This document shows, piece after piece, positions 41,271 to 53,800 of a stretch of DNA of 64,000 bases. Source of the stretch: Centropus unirufus. Taxonomy: Eukaryota; Chordata; Aves; Cuculiformes; Centropidae. Each line of letters begins with the position of its first letter. The stretch's first letter is position 1. A program made the translations under genes and the position numbers. Under the pieces are notes generated by a model that did not search any database, was not told the DNA's origin, and saw only the letters and a list, made by a program, of their open reading frames with translations. The DNA lies in the NCBI GenBank assembly GCA_013397695.1, contig VYZI01000033.1:3955066-4019065 (forward strand), in the 5' to 3' direction.

Positions 41271-42891
41271 GCAGGGATTCAGGAGGGACCAGGTAGAGGT
41301 GTTCTCCGCAGTGAACAGTTCATGGATACCTTTTCTATTTGCTTTGGAGAGCACTAATGAGATCACTGTTAGAAATTGATTAGGAGGAACCTCACTTTTC
41401 TTTGCTGGGTCATTCTTTAAATATGTTAAATATAAAGCAATTAGTTTGCAGTCAATGGAGAGTTAAATCACAAAACATCTTTTTATCATCGCTTCATCAG
41501 GAATCCTTCTGCGTTGCCAAAACATTGCATTCAAAGTTAGCAAACAAAACCTGCCGTTTCTAATGAATGTTGTGCTAAATATGCTTTTTAGTAGGGCAAA
41601 TTCACCAAGATAAAGGCAATGTAATTGTTGTGGCAGTCACGTTATAAATCAGAGATTCCTTTCACATTGACTTTTCCAGTCATGGGTAAGCGACAAGAGA
41701 AAAATTTAGTCTTTGAAATGCCAGCTTCCTTAAAATTTGAGCTGGGGTAGTTGCTTTCTCTGAGACATGCTTAAATCCCACTGCAATAAAGCCACATATA
41801 AGATTAGCTAGCAATACAACTCCGTCATGAAGCTGAATCTTTTCTCACAAGAGGAGTTAGAAAACTTCCCATACTGTAATCCTGCAAGTTTATCAACAAA
41901 GTTAATTCTCACTAAACTGTTATATTTATTGTTTGAAACCCATTAATACCACCATTTAAATACAACGTACCTTATTTTTGCATTTTTAAAATGCTATTTT
42001 AGAGAATTTAGAAAGTTATAATCAAATGAGAATCTAGCCCAGGCTATAGAATATAACATCTGACAGCAAAATGGCAGAGACTAAAAGTATGCTAATTTAT
42101 CTTTCTACTCCATAAGTGAAAGATTTCACCTCTTTTAATTATCTTACATTAAAGAAAAACAATCTTAAACTAGTTTAATCTTCTTGTGTCAAGGAGTCAC
42201 ATTAGAGTTAGGTGCAAGTCAATGTTGCCTTCTCAAATCTCTTTTCATCGCCCAGGTCAGACAGTCCATTGGAAAGGGATAGATTTAGCACAGGGGGGTG
42301 ATTTCAGCTACTCATAGACACCCCATTATTCTAGAATCACACAGAAGATGATGCAGTGGCTTCAGCTCAAATTGCTTACTTTTGGAACAAATTAGAACTA
42401 AGAACAGAATAAGACTGTTGGTAGATGTATTTTGTAGAATTTATGTAATAATTCAGAGGTGATGGATGCAAAAGACAGGAAGGCTGTTTGCTGCAAAAGT
42501 TACTTGATTTGATGTTTCAAGATTGACGAAAACAAGTAAGCAGGTGTACACGGAAAGAAGCCATGCTGCAATAAATACTAAAAGTGGAGGGCTTATAGAT
42601 GCCTCAGGTCGAAGATTCTTCCCCAAGTGCATGGGAACAGTTGTACACACAGACCTGTCTGTGTGCTACAAGCAAGATTGGAGAGGGCAAAGGAATGGGG
42701 TGTGAAGAAGGGAAATGCCCAACGTATTTTTTGTCCCTTCTGGCTCTGCTAGCATCTCTGATTAAAAAATACTGTGACACATGGAACTGACTCAGCAGGT
42801 TTCAGACTGCACCTCAAGCATAAATATCCTCAAACAGGCAGTCTAAAGTGCCCATCTGATTCCTCCAATAACATGGAATAAACACAGCAGT

Positions 42892-42905
42892 AAAAAAAAA
42901 AAAAA
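42892..42905. repeat. A14 homopolymer
   Basis: A run of about fourteen A with no LINE or processed-pseudogene sequence recognisable before it, so it is not clearly a retroposition tail. Confidence 0.85.
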
Positions 42906-45900
42906 TCTTGCCAGGAGAACAATCCTATGCTATCCAGACAACAGCACAATCCTCTCCATCAGCCTACCAAGTTCTGTTTTGGACCTAGTTTGAATTTTAT
43001 TTTTTTGTTGGCTTCTTTATAAGTCAGTTTCAACAATTCATCCTTCCAATAATTAGAAAACTTATTCTGAATTCTATCTAAATGTATGCATGATCAATGT
43101 AGACCTATTCAGAACATGCTTTACTCTTTATTTAGTAAGTAATTCTCCTGAAGTTCCATTTTATTTCCTCTTGGAGTTCACAGTATAATATTTTATATCA
43201 AAAGAAATGCTATGCCACTCTTTGCTTTTAAATTAAAAAAACCTCAAAGCATATTGGCACAAAATGCTTTGACCACCACCTCTAAAAGGATTGGAAGAAC
43301 AGTATGTCTTAGAAGACCAGCATGTGAAAAAGAAAGTTCACTGATTGATGCCATATTGACCTTGAATCAGCCTGCTAAGCATTCACTGTGGCCAGGAAAA
43401 CATTTTCAAAAAGACAATTTTGGCAGCAAGGGTAGGCTCCCAAATGGCAGTGAAGTTAAGAAGCAGCTTTCTGTTTCTAATTACATGGAAATTGTTGAGA
43501 TTTCTCCAGTTTCTCCAGGTAGCTATATTTTTTTGTACTACCAACCATTAGTTATAAAAGAAGGAACATATTCATAAAAATATCACCTCACAATATGTTT
43601 GTTCGTTATTGAAGTAAATATATTAGGATGTTGGTTAGATATAAAACACAGGACCAAACAAAAAGACCTGGAAAGGTAATGCTAGGAAGGATATAAAATG
43701 ACCTTGCTCCTTTTTTCCTCTTTCTTCCTAACCGGGAGGTGGTCCTGTTATTATCAACATTATTACCTATCATCATTATTGAAATGTCATGAGAATAGCT
43801 TTGGAATTAATAAGATGAAAAAAACCAAACCCAAAACCCATCCTGTTTTTTAGGGTTTGTACCATACACATTTCCAAAGTTTTATAATTGTGGGATTCCT
43901 AGGCATATGAGTCAGGTTCTTGTATAGATGCTTGTCTCCAGGAATTGTGCCATCAGGAGAAAAAAAATACCAAATGGAGTATTTTTATGAAACTGCAGGA
44001 GCTGGCAAGTGCTGTGATTCTTGCTATTATATTGTGCATCCTAAACTATAAAGAGATCTTTTAATGGCCTAGTTCTCAGAACCAAACAGTGCCTGCAAAT
44101 GAAAATATTTTCAGCATGCCAAAAGTAAGAACTTGCGGTTGGTCTACAACAGTAGGATAGATAACACTCAGAACTGTTAGTTTAAAGGTGGTCAAAAAAT
44201 TCTTCACCATCATGCAAAATGAGATTTCTGGTCCATTCCGGGACCTCCATCTTGTGCCACTGGCGCTACCTCTTCTCTCTATTTCACGTGCTCTTGTGAA
44301 GGCAGCTCTGCCCCCGCCTTCAGACTCCAGTGAGGCAGAAGAGATGCGTGTTACTGAACACAGGGCAAGTGCGTTTTTCTGTTCTCTGTCTCTCTTTTAT
44401 GAATATAACTAATTTTCCTAATATTGTAGTAAAGGTAGAAAAAACAGTCGTATAGAAGCCATTCATGATCTGGCATCTGTTCACTGAAACAGTGCTGGAA
44501 ATTAAGAAGTAAAAAAGAATACATGCTTTTTAACAAACAGTAAAAGTTCATCTGAAAATGGAAAAAAAACATTGAGAATTATCACTGCTTTGGAATCTGA
44601 AAAATTCAAAGCAACCAATGCAAATAATGAAGTAGCTTGGGGAGTGTGTCTGCAGGTTCACTACACCTCATTCAAGCAACTAAGCCAGCTTCAAGTGGGT
44701 TCAGAAAAGGGGAGTACGTCTTGGATGTAAAGACTGTTGAGAGCAAAATGCAATTCTACATTAGGATTAGATTCCATGCAGCATTCACATCTCAGCATGA
44801 CCTGGAGTCCAGACAGCAGCAGATGACAGAAACAAATGAGAAAAGGAGGAGTAGTAAAAGATGAAGAACCTCATTCCACATATTTGGTGTGCTGCTGTGA
44901 GTCTTATTATTAATTTGGGAGACAGCAGTTAGGAAAAGACTCTTCTATAATTCTATGGTTTACCTTTTCTACAAATTAAAAATCTCAAGTTAATATCAAA
45001 AAGCAAACCATTTATATTGCAATATTTTAATTTTCCCTATTTTGAGAGATTCTCAGCACTGAAGCTTTCAAAGCATTATCAAAGAGAATCATGATGATAG
45101 AGGCAAAATCATGAGCTTTTATATAGAAAAATGAAGTCAACTAAGCACCTGAAAACTAAACTGAATATCAAAATACTAAACTGTACAATGAATGGAACAG
45201 AGAAAAAGTAGGCTGCTACAAAAATACCATGACGAGGTACATTTGGAAAAGAAAAAAATTAAAGCCATTTCTACTAACATCAATTACTTCTGTTCCACAG
45301 GAATTACTCAGACAAGTTGCTCATCCATGTTTCCCAAGACTAATCAGAATATCTTTAATATATCTAGAAGACATTATGGGGAATGTAATTTAGAAGATAG
45401 ATGTGCAAGAAGGAAACATGGACTGGGAATGGAGGAGCAGGGAGCCAGTGCTGGAATAGCTGTCATTGTGAGAGAATTAGAGGGAGCAGGGTTAGGCAAC
45501 AATGGGTAATGTCACCGCCACAGGAGCTGAAGTCTGGGGTGTCTGAATAAAGAATGTATTGCATTGAAACCGTGGGGAAACACTAAAGCACTTCTGGGCT
45601 GAAGCCTTACAACCACCTTCCTTGTCACTTCTGGTTGTACAGCAAGGTGTTGACAAGACCATACTGCGCGCAGTCCTGTGTGGCCTGGGACCTAACCATT
45701 TTTCATGGTCAGATTCCAAAAACTGCTTTACTCGGGATGTTCTCCAAAAATGCTTGAAGCAGTTCCTTCACTGTAGCTCAAGTCCTTCCCCATCTTCAAC
45801 ATTTCGTACACATTTCTTCATCATTGTTGACAAAACTCTATCCTACTGGCTACAATCAAACGTAATAACCTCATTACAGACTTCATTGCATAAATAACCA

Positions 45901-46124
45901 CTTTGCTTTTGCATTATTAGATGCTTTTAGAAGTAATAAAGTAATTAATAAACAGAGCAAGTCGCTTTTCATTTTCAGTGCTGACAAGGTAAAAATTCTG
46001 TTGATTTTAGATGTCTAAGTCTACCATTAAACCAGCAGGCATACTTTGCATACTAAATGCCCAACCATCACCCTTAATTCCAGTTTAGTGGTTTGAGCTA
46101 TGACTCTGTGTTTACTTTTGGGTC

Positions 46125-46137
46125 AAAAAAAAAAAAA
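46125..46137. repeat. A13 homopolymer
   Basis: A run of about thirteen A in unique sequence. No retrocopied gene was recognised upstream of it. Confidence 0.8.
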
Positions 46138-49131
46138 GGTTGAAAATTATCTCCGCTATTACTAGTTATCCTGAAAGAAATGAGGGCTAAAAAAAGGCAA
46201 CTAGTTATCAGTTTGTTTTCATTTCATTCTTTACATGTTATTATTTATAATTTCTTTTTCTGTATTAATCTTTTGTTCTTCACTGGAAAGTTCTGATGGG
46301 AAATCACAGAACATAAACTGGCCAAAAAATTGTGAGCAAGTCATTAGAAAAATTGGTCAGAACGTCAATAAATGTAATTTAATAACAATGCATGCATAAG
46401 TATGAAACAACTGTGTACTTTATTCTGTCTGGAAATGTTGATTTGCAGACATCAGGGTAAAGTAACAAGGTTCTAGAAGGACATTTCTATCCCATAGTAA
46501 AATGGATGTTCACGTTCCAGCAACATGAAGTATTTTTTTCCTTTGGGATGAGAGAGAGAACTGTAACTCAAAACTGGAGGGAAAAGAAGCAGAGTTTGTC
46601 TTTTTAGAGCTAAGCCCAGAACACTTGAAAGAGACCATGCAGGGAGCAAAGTGTTACAAAATGACACCATCAGGTTACATCAGACTATCTGCATTTGAGC
46701 CCATTTCCCCCTGCATTGGTTTCTATACTAATTTTAGACAAATATTATAGTTTCATATTCTCAAAGAGCTGAGTTTGAATTTGGATGTTAAACTTATTCC
46801 TCTATACCAAAGAACATATTTCTCTATCATAGACTTATAAAAAACACCTCAGAGAAGTTGACACCCATCTGGAACATGCTTATCTCCCCAGCACAAAGTA
46901 ATACAAGCAGAAATCTAATGCGATGCTTTTATTTCTAAAACTCTCAATGGCATAAATCAGATGCAACCAAGAGAAACAAGGGAAATAAATTTGTCCATCA
47001 TGAACAGTTTATGATCATTTGAATTTTGTGTCATGTTACAGACCATATAGTTTTCAGAATTGGACAAACTAAATTATGTCAGATATCTTAAAAAATAATG
47101 GTTTAAAATTTAATTAGCTCTGAAATAATTTGGGGAAGCAGGGAAATATTTTTTTCATATAGAAGACATGAGTATGCTGGGGGAAAAAAAACAAACTTAA
47201 ATTTATTTTTTCTTTACTTTTAGAAGATGTTTGCTGTCAGCAGTTTCCTTTAAAATTTGGGCCCTGTTCTTTTTTATGGAAGATTTATGGAAGGAGATTG
47301 GGTTGCTGGGGTTTTAGGATAAAACAGAATAACGAATATACATAGCCCTGCCTTGCACTTCTAAGTGCTAATTCTAGTTTTCAGATTTTGTTTCAAGAAT
47401 TATTCTTCCCAACTGGCTACCTTCCTAACTTTACCAACTAAAACTAGGGAAAGGACACTTTTTTCCCTCCTTCTAAATTCTATTCTAATATTGCCTTTTT
47501 TTCAGCATTTCTGTTTGTTTGTTTTCCATTACAAGATCATTCCCAAAAGGATGTTTTCAGCTAGAAATATTTTTTCCCTTTGAAAATTTCCAAGTAGATA
47601 TGTAACCTTCTTCATCATTTGCAGTGTTGAATCTGTGAAGAAAATGCTTGGTTATAGCTGCAACTACTCTCATGGCTCAGACCAAATCTGATTTTGATAT
47701 CTGCTGGTAAATCACTAACATCCCAGATGCTTAACATTACACTGGTCATCATCTCACAGGTTCTCAAAGTGCTAATTAAGCTTTCAGTTTTATGAAGAAT
47801 TATCTCAAAATTAAAATACGTTTCCAATTTTTTTAAAATAAGTAATAAATGAATGGTTGCTTTGAAGGAGATAGAAAGTCTGTACACATAAGTTCTTTGG
47901 TATGTGCCCTTCAGTATATATTTTCAAAATAGCATAGCATTGCCCAAGGCAAAATAATGTGGAATCACAGATGAAGGTCACTGCAATGGTGACTGAGCCA
48001 TTTCGTCTGTCCATCAAGGAAGAGTGAGATCCACTGCAAGGAGATCGTTGAGAAGTCCCGCCAGTAAGTAGCACAGAGGTAGCATCATCCAGGAGAAGCC
48101 TATGGTTTTCCATTGCTATTACCATGGATGGACTGTCCATGGTGCACATAGCTCCTACACATACTGTAAGGAGAGCCAAATAGCTTCTAAACATGATCAC
48201 TATTGACCATACCTTTGTGTAGAAAGAAGAACTTTAAATAGAGGTAAATATATTCTCAATGGATAAGAAAAAGTGCTGAACACAATCATAGAAACAAATA
48301 TATTTTATCTGTATTACCTCACATATTTCATCACCACACCGTAGAAACCCAAGTCCACATCTTCTGTATAATTTCAGTTCTCTGTGAACAATTCTGAGTG
48401 GTATGCAGCTAGGATATTCCCATTCATGTCTTCATATACACAAAATCAGTTACATAGGCTGACATCATGTTGGTAAAAATATAAAAAGGAAAGAAGTGTC
48501 CAACCATCTATTCCATTTCTAAGCCAAGGAAATGTTTTTGTTTGTTGGGTTTGGGGTTTTGTTTTACAGTATGCATTTCAACAATCTGCCCAGAATAGAT
48601 GGGCACTGTGATTTACATTTCTTTTGTGGTACTTTTTAATGAACTAATTCATTCTAGCAGTAATGACCTAGATAGTGCTTGAAATTCTTCTTGCTACAGC
48701 AAATAATTAGCATAAAATAATCAAATAAGTGAATAATTTTTTGTTGAACCTGCACTGAAATATGATACAGAAGAAAATCTTATCTTCTAGCATATTGTGG
48801 AGGAACATCTATCTACTAACTAATTCAGGCACCACAAAGCAACAAGCAAAAGTTCACATCCGAGTCATTACAGCTATTTATGAAAAAGCAAAACTGAGTG
48901 AAAACCCATAGCTATAGGTTTGAACTACCTGCTTGTTGCTATTCACACAATTATTGCTCAATACGTGTAGGAATCCTGGAAAGACTATAGGGACGCAGCC
49001 CTGTTGTGTAGGAATGAGGTAAGGAAGGCCAAGGTGCAGCTGCTGCTAAATTAGCAAAGAATAATAAGAAGAGTTTTTACAGGTATGTCAGCCAAAAAAA
49101 AGGAAGGGCAGAGAAAGTATACCCCACCCTG

Positions 49132-49518
49132 ATGCATAAGATTGGCAAACTGGTAATGCCAGATGAGGAGAAGTTTGAGTTACTCAACCAATTTATCTCG
49201 CAGTCTTCACTGGCAATCTCTTCCCACTCCTCTCAAGTGAATAGACCACAAGATGGGGAGTGGGAGAGCAAACTCCCTCCCACTGTAAGAGAAGATCAGG
49301 TGCATGACCACCTGAAGAACTTGAACATACCAAGGTCTATTGGGCTTGGCGAGACGCATCCCAGAGTCTGGAGGGAATTATCTTGTGTAGTTGCCAAGAT
49401 ACTCCCTATGATATTTGAAAAGCCATGGCAGTCAGGTGAAGTCCCCAAGGTCTGGGAAAAGGGAAACACTGGACCTGTTTTTCAAAAGTGTAGAAAGGAG
49501 GACCCTGGGAACTACTGA
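49132..49518 (+). pseudogene. CR1 ORF2 fragment upstream of the palm domain
   Basis: A run of 128 open codons matches the CR1 ORF2 segment between endonuclease and reverse transcriptase (TGKLV-type start, PPTVREDQVHDHLKNLN, SGEVPKVWEKGN). It ends at a stop directly after RKEDPGNY, where intact elements continue with RPVSL. It is a remnant with no function expected. Confidence 0.93.
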
Positions 49519-50122
49519 CCTGTCAGCCTAACCTTTGTGCTTGGGAAGATCATGGAACAAATCCTCCTACAAGCTGTGCTTAAGCACATGGAGGACAGGA
49601 AGGTGAGCTGAGATAGCCAGAAAGGCTTCACCAAGAGCAACTGCATAGGTGGACAAGGGGAGAGCCGTAGAAGTTGACTGTCTGGACTACTGCAAGGACT
49701 TTCATATAGATCCCCCACAACATTGTTCTCTCTAAATTGAAGTGATATGGATTTGATGGGAGGACTGTTTAGTGGATGAGAAATCTCATGGATGGTCACA
49801 TCCAGCTGGTAGTGATCAACAGCTCAATATCCTGATGGAGATCAGTGATGAAAGGGGCCCCCTCAGGCGTCTGTGTTGGGACCAGTATTGTTAAATATCT
49901 TCGTCAGTGACAGATGATGGGATGAAGTGCACTCTCAGCAAGTTTGTAGATTATGCCAATCTCACTGGTGTAGCTGACGCGTCTGAGAGGTGGGATTCTA
50001 TCCAGAGGACCTGGACAAGCTTTAGAAGCGGGGCCGTGTGAACTTCATGAGGTTCAACTTGGCCAAGTGCAAGATCCTGCACACAGGTTGGGGCAACCTT
50101 CCGTATCAAGGCAGACTGGGGG

Positions 50123-50725
50123 ATGAAGGGATTGATAGCAGACTTGCTGAGAAGAACTTGGGGGTTCTGGTGGATGAGAAGCTTGATGAGCCAACCATGT
50201 GCACTCGCAGGCCAGAAAACTAACTGTATCCAGGGCTGCATGAAAAGAAGTGAGACCAGCAGGTTGAAGGAGGTGATTCTGCCCCTATACTCTACTCATG
50301 AGACCGCACCTCAACTACTGCATCCAGCTCTGGAGATTTCTCTCCAGAAAAGACATGGACCTGTTGGAGAAGGTCCTGAGGAAGGCTTCTTAAATGATGA
50401 GAGGGATAGAACACTTCTCCGTGAAGAAAGGCTGAGAAAGTTGAGGTTGTTTAGCCTGGAGAAGAGAAGGCTCTGGGAAGACCTTATTGCAGCATTTCAG
50501 TACTTAAAGGGGCTTGCAAAAAAAAGATGGGCACAAACTTTGGCAGGACTTGCTGTGAAGGATTTTAAACTAAAAAAGTGTAGATTTAGACTAGGTATAA
50601 GGGAGAAAATTTTTACAGCAAGAGGGGTTAAACATTGGAATAAGTTGCCCAGAGAAGTGGTAGATGCTCCATCCCTGGAAACGTTGAAGGTGAGGTTGGA
50701 TGGGGCTCTGAGCAACCTGATTTAG
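50123..50725 (+). pseudogene. CR1 ORF2 C-terminal fragment
   Basis: An open frame of 200 codons. Most of its second half matches the CR1 C-terminus (REERLRKLRLFSLEKRRLWE, DLIAAFQYLKGLAKKRWA, FRLGIREKIFTARGVKHWN, KLPREVVDAPSLETLKVRLD). The front part is out of the CR1 frame, which shows a frameshift near 50320-50400. Confidence 0.92.
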
Positions 50726-50816
50726 TTGAAGATATCCCTGCTCATTGCAGGAGGTTTGGACAAGATTACTTTTAAAGGTTCCTTCCTACCCAAACTCTTC
50801 TATGATTCTATGATTA

Positions 50817-53800
50817 TGTGATTTCTGTTTCTCATTTCTCCTTGGAATTATCTCTGTGCTGAATCATGATCACATGAAAGTTGACTTTTACAAGGCAGTA
50901 TAATTTCAAAATTTAGTGTGTGCATCAAATCTTGCTTGCTTAGCTTTATCATATTGCTTTTACTGAACACTGTCTGGATTACTGCAAGCAACACCCAACC
51001 CTCTCTGCTGTCCCTACAGCCTGTGGATTCACTGCAAACCATCTAGTGATAAAAAAAATAGAAATGGTTTGGTTAAAAGTTATTTTTCAGGAAGTTTGAC
51101 AGCTATAGTGAACAGATCTCATTCTATACATTTGTTTCATGGGCAAAACCAGCCACACAGTCTCAACCACGTAGTGAAAAAGGTACCGGTTGTGAAGGTT
51201 TCAAGGCAATTAGGAAAATGCTTTTTAACTGGAAAAACAATTCCAATAATGTAAAGTATAATTAGGCCTACAGTTGACCTAGTGATGTTTTGGGTTTTTA
51301 AGATCAAATGAATTAATAAAAATATATATCTGAAAACAACAACAGGCTCCAAAATTATTCTCTGCAATCCAATTGACACAGAGAATATTTGTTTTTAATT
51401 TCCACCCAGCTGAAAGCAGTTTATGCTCTTCCAGAATTTCTTACATGCACGTCCAGCTTTCATGCCACTCACTCCTTTGAGCAGCTTTGCATTACCATCT
51501 CTTGTTTTTCAAAATGCCTCTGCTGTGTGAAAAATAAATAGCTTTCCTCCTCTCCAACACTATTCACTTAACATTCTGATGTTAAATAAATATTAATTTA
51601 AGACTAGACTTAGGCTCTTTATTAGTAGTAAGTGGTACCTTACTCTGCAAATATTTCGATTCTCTCTAACAGAGCAGGGTATTAGTCTACAGAAATAAAG
51701 GAGGCTGAGCCTGCCCCAGCCCAGCAGCAGCATTTACTCCTCTTCCTCCACAGCTCAACTCAGTCCACTTGGGCTCTAACAAAGAAACTGCTGCCTCCAG
51801 GAAGGAGAGTAGAACATGGAAACAGCCCTGTGAGACCCTTCCCACTCGGCTCCAGAGACATCCAAACACATCAACTCCTTCCACACACTGCCACACCAGG
51901 CAGCTCCTTCAATTTGCCTTCCTGTATCTTTCTAATAACAATATGCAAGCAACTAAAAGCAATATTTAAGGTCAGCCCACATACAAGTTACATATAAAAA
52001 ACCATATCATTTTCCTCTAGCACTATTTCCAGATTTTCCTCACCACTTTTACTACACTAACGAATCTTTTTTTAAATACAGGATTCTGGCTTGCCACTTA
52101 CAAGCTTCTTGAAATGCCACATCATTGAAGAAAATGTTAGACACTAAAGGATGACTTGCCATCGTTCTACTTCTTCCAGGGATTGGGCTAATCATCTAGA
52201 TGCCAGTTGCCTTGAGATGTGCCTTGATGTATGTACAGAGCACAACCATTTGTATATGTATTTTTCATCTTGGTCGGATTTCTCACGCTTTTCACTATTA
52301 CAAAGAAAACTGAGCAATAACAGCTTAACAAATCACTCATTGTCAATCCCTGTATAATTTTCTATAATAATCAGCTTCCAGGTACCTCCAAAATGTTCTA
52401 AATGGAAAAACTCTGTTGAGATTCACTAAATAAAAAATTCTCACTACCTTCATTATGCTCATTATTGTTATCCAAAACATAATTAAGCATCAGAACAGTT
52501 AATTTGTCATGGAACAAATTATATTATTTTCCTATTTCACCTGTTTGAAAACTCAGTCAGGGGAAGGCCATTTAACATTTCCAAAGTTATTTCTGTTTTG
52601 ACCAATTCCACTTTAGACCTCTGATTTGAGACAGGCATGGCAGGAGCTGCAGAAATGTCCCGGTTTCTCTGATAACCAGGTCTAAAATTCCTCCGACCAG
52701 ACAATGATTTGGTCATCCAAAAACATAAGTATCTGGTTCAGATACTTACCTGTTCAGGTAATCTCTATGGACACAACTGCTATAGTAGGTAGAAGCCAAA
52801 TAATGTATTCAACAGCACAGAATTTCAGATTTATCAATAAAACTAATCTCTCAAAGTTATTTAATATCACAGAGCCACAGAGAAGTCTTGATGATTCTGA
52901 AAGTTAGCTATAAAAAGAGGTTAACGCTAAGCAAAGGGCCTGATGACGTACCTGTGGTTTCTGAAATTGACAGTTTGTACCTAAGACTAAATTGCCTTTT
53001 GCCCATATTTTGTCTGTAGGCTGGGGTAGTATTGTAGTACTAAAAATAAAAAACTCCCACCATATTTAAGCTGGGGGCTCTTCGTGCTTTATTTTTAACA
53101 TTCTAATAAGCAGTCGGGCTTAAACTTTACGAGGTAAACTGATGGTTAGTCTGAGACCTTAGACAGATGGCAAATCAGTCAGAAAATGTATGAAGCAACA
53201 AAAGCAAAACCTCTTGTACCGAGATGTGCATAAAAGCTGCAGGGATGATAAATTTTTCATAGTGAAACCTGTTTTTATATAGAATACGTGCATCCTTGAT
53301 TTTGGCTTGAAGGTGGTGTCCCACAGCTGGGGTGGAGCTGCTGGCTCCAGCACTGGTAGTCCTACCCGGCTCCCGCTGTGGAACAGGCACAGGTCTGAGG
53401 GCTGGAAGTGCTGCTAGGCACAGCGAGGACTGGAGGAGATGATTAAATTCTCCAAAAAAGGAAAAAAACCTGTTATCTGCCTTGCATGGTACAAACTGAA
53501 AAAAATGCTTTTTTAACACAGAAGTAAGCTCCTGAAAAAATACTCAAAAGATCTACTTTGAGTGAAACAAAATGCTTCGTTTTATTTCTAAAGGTTTTTT
53601 TCCTATTTGTATTGTATAGCTTCCAAATGAAACCATTATGAAACGAAACACCTCACTATGAAAATGTGAAAAAAAATTTACATCAGCATTTTTTCCTCAT
53701 TATTCTTTGTTAGTATAATCAGCGTGAAGCTGTGAATGACAAGTAGTCTTACAAATACTTTGGGTATAGGGGAGAGGAAGAGAAGGGAGGGACAGAGCAG

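Larger units (their letters stand above)
25461..48967. other. Long intronic stretch without gene or CR1
   Basis: About 23.5 kb with no recognisable CR1 copy and no supported exon. It holds a short CA repeat (26975-26988), a 47-bp duplicated word (26689-26735 and 27456-27502), a T/G-rich tract (30279-30315), a GC-richer island (33630-34380), short tandem repeats near 41208-41270, and A runs at 42892-42905 and 46125-46137. The longer open frames (26519-26881 minus, 31891-32328 plus, 33858-34277 minus, 37580-37918 minus, 40877-41296 plus, 47811-48200 minus) show no known domain. They are most likely chance. Confidence 0.5.
48968..50816 (+). mobile_element. CR1 LINE, longer 5'-truncated copy
   Basis: About 1.85 kb of CR1 ORF2 and 3' UTR, starting near the CR1 block that precedes the polymerase palm (aggaaggccaaggtgcagct, then ggtatgtcagcc). 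An open frame at 49132-49518 carries KIGKLVMPDEEKFELLNQF, PPTVREDQVHDHLKNLN, HPRVWRELSCVVAKI, KPWQSGEVPKVW and RKEDPGNY. The catalytic box is mutated here (the FADD position reads FVDY). A second open frame at 50123-50725 covers the C-terminus. The 3' end is ccttcctacccaaactct with tctatgattctatgatta. Several stops, frameshifts and small deletions make it dead. It is antisense to KCNH1 and close in sequence to the copy at 24103. Confidence 0.96.

Noticed and set aside
40877..41296. A 139-codon plus-strand frame considered as a retroviral gag or env remnant
   Set aside because: No retroviral motif is present, and the IWIWIWS end is produced by the GATTTG tandem repeat.
44930..44965. An attctatgg word considered as a CR1 3' end
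   Set aside because: The preceding sequence lacks any CR1 3' block; the word alone is common by chance.
47811..48200. A 129-codon minus-strand open frame with a hydrophobic start resembling a signal peptide
   Set aside because: No known family is recognisable, there is no cysteine pattern or cleavage-site context typical of a secreted peptide, and there is no supporting splice or promoter signal. A frame of this length is expected by chance in 64 kb.
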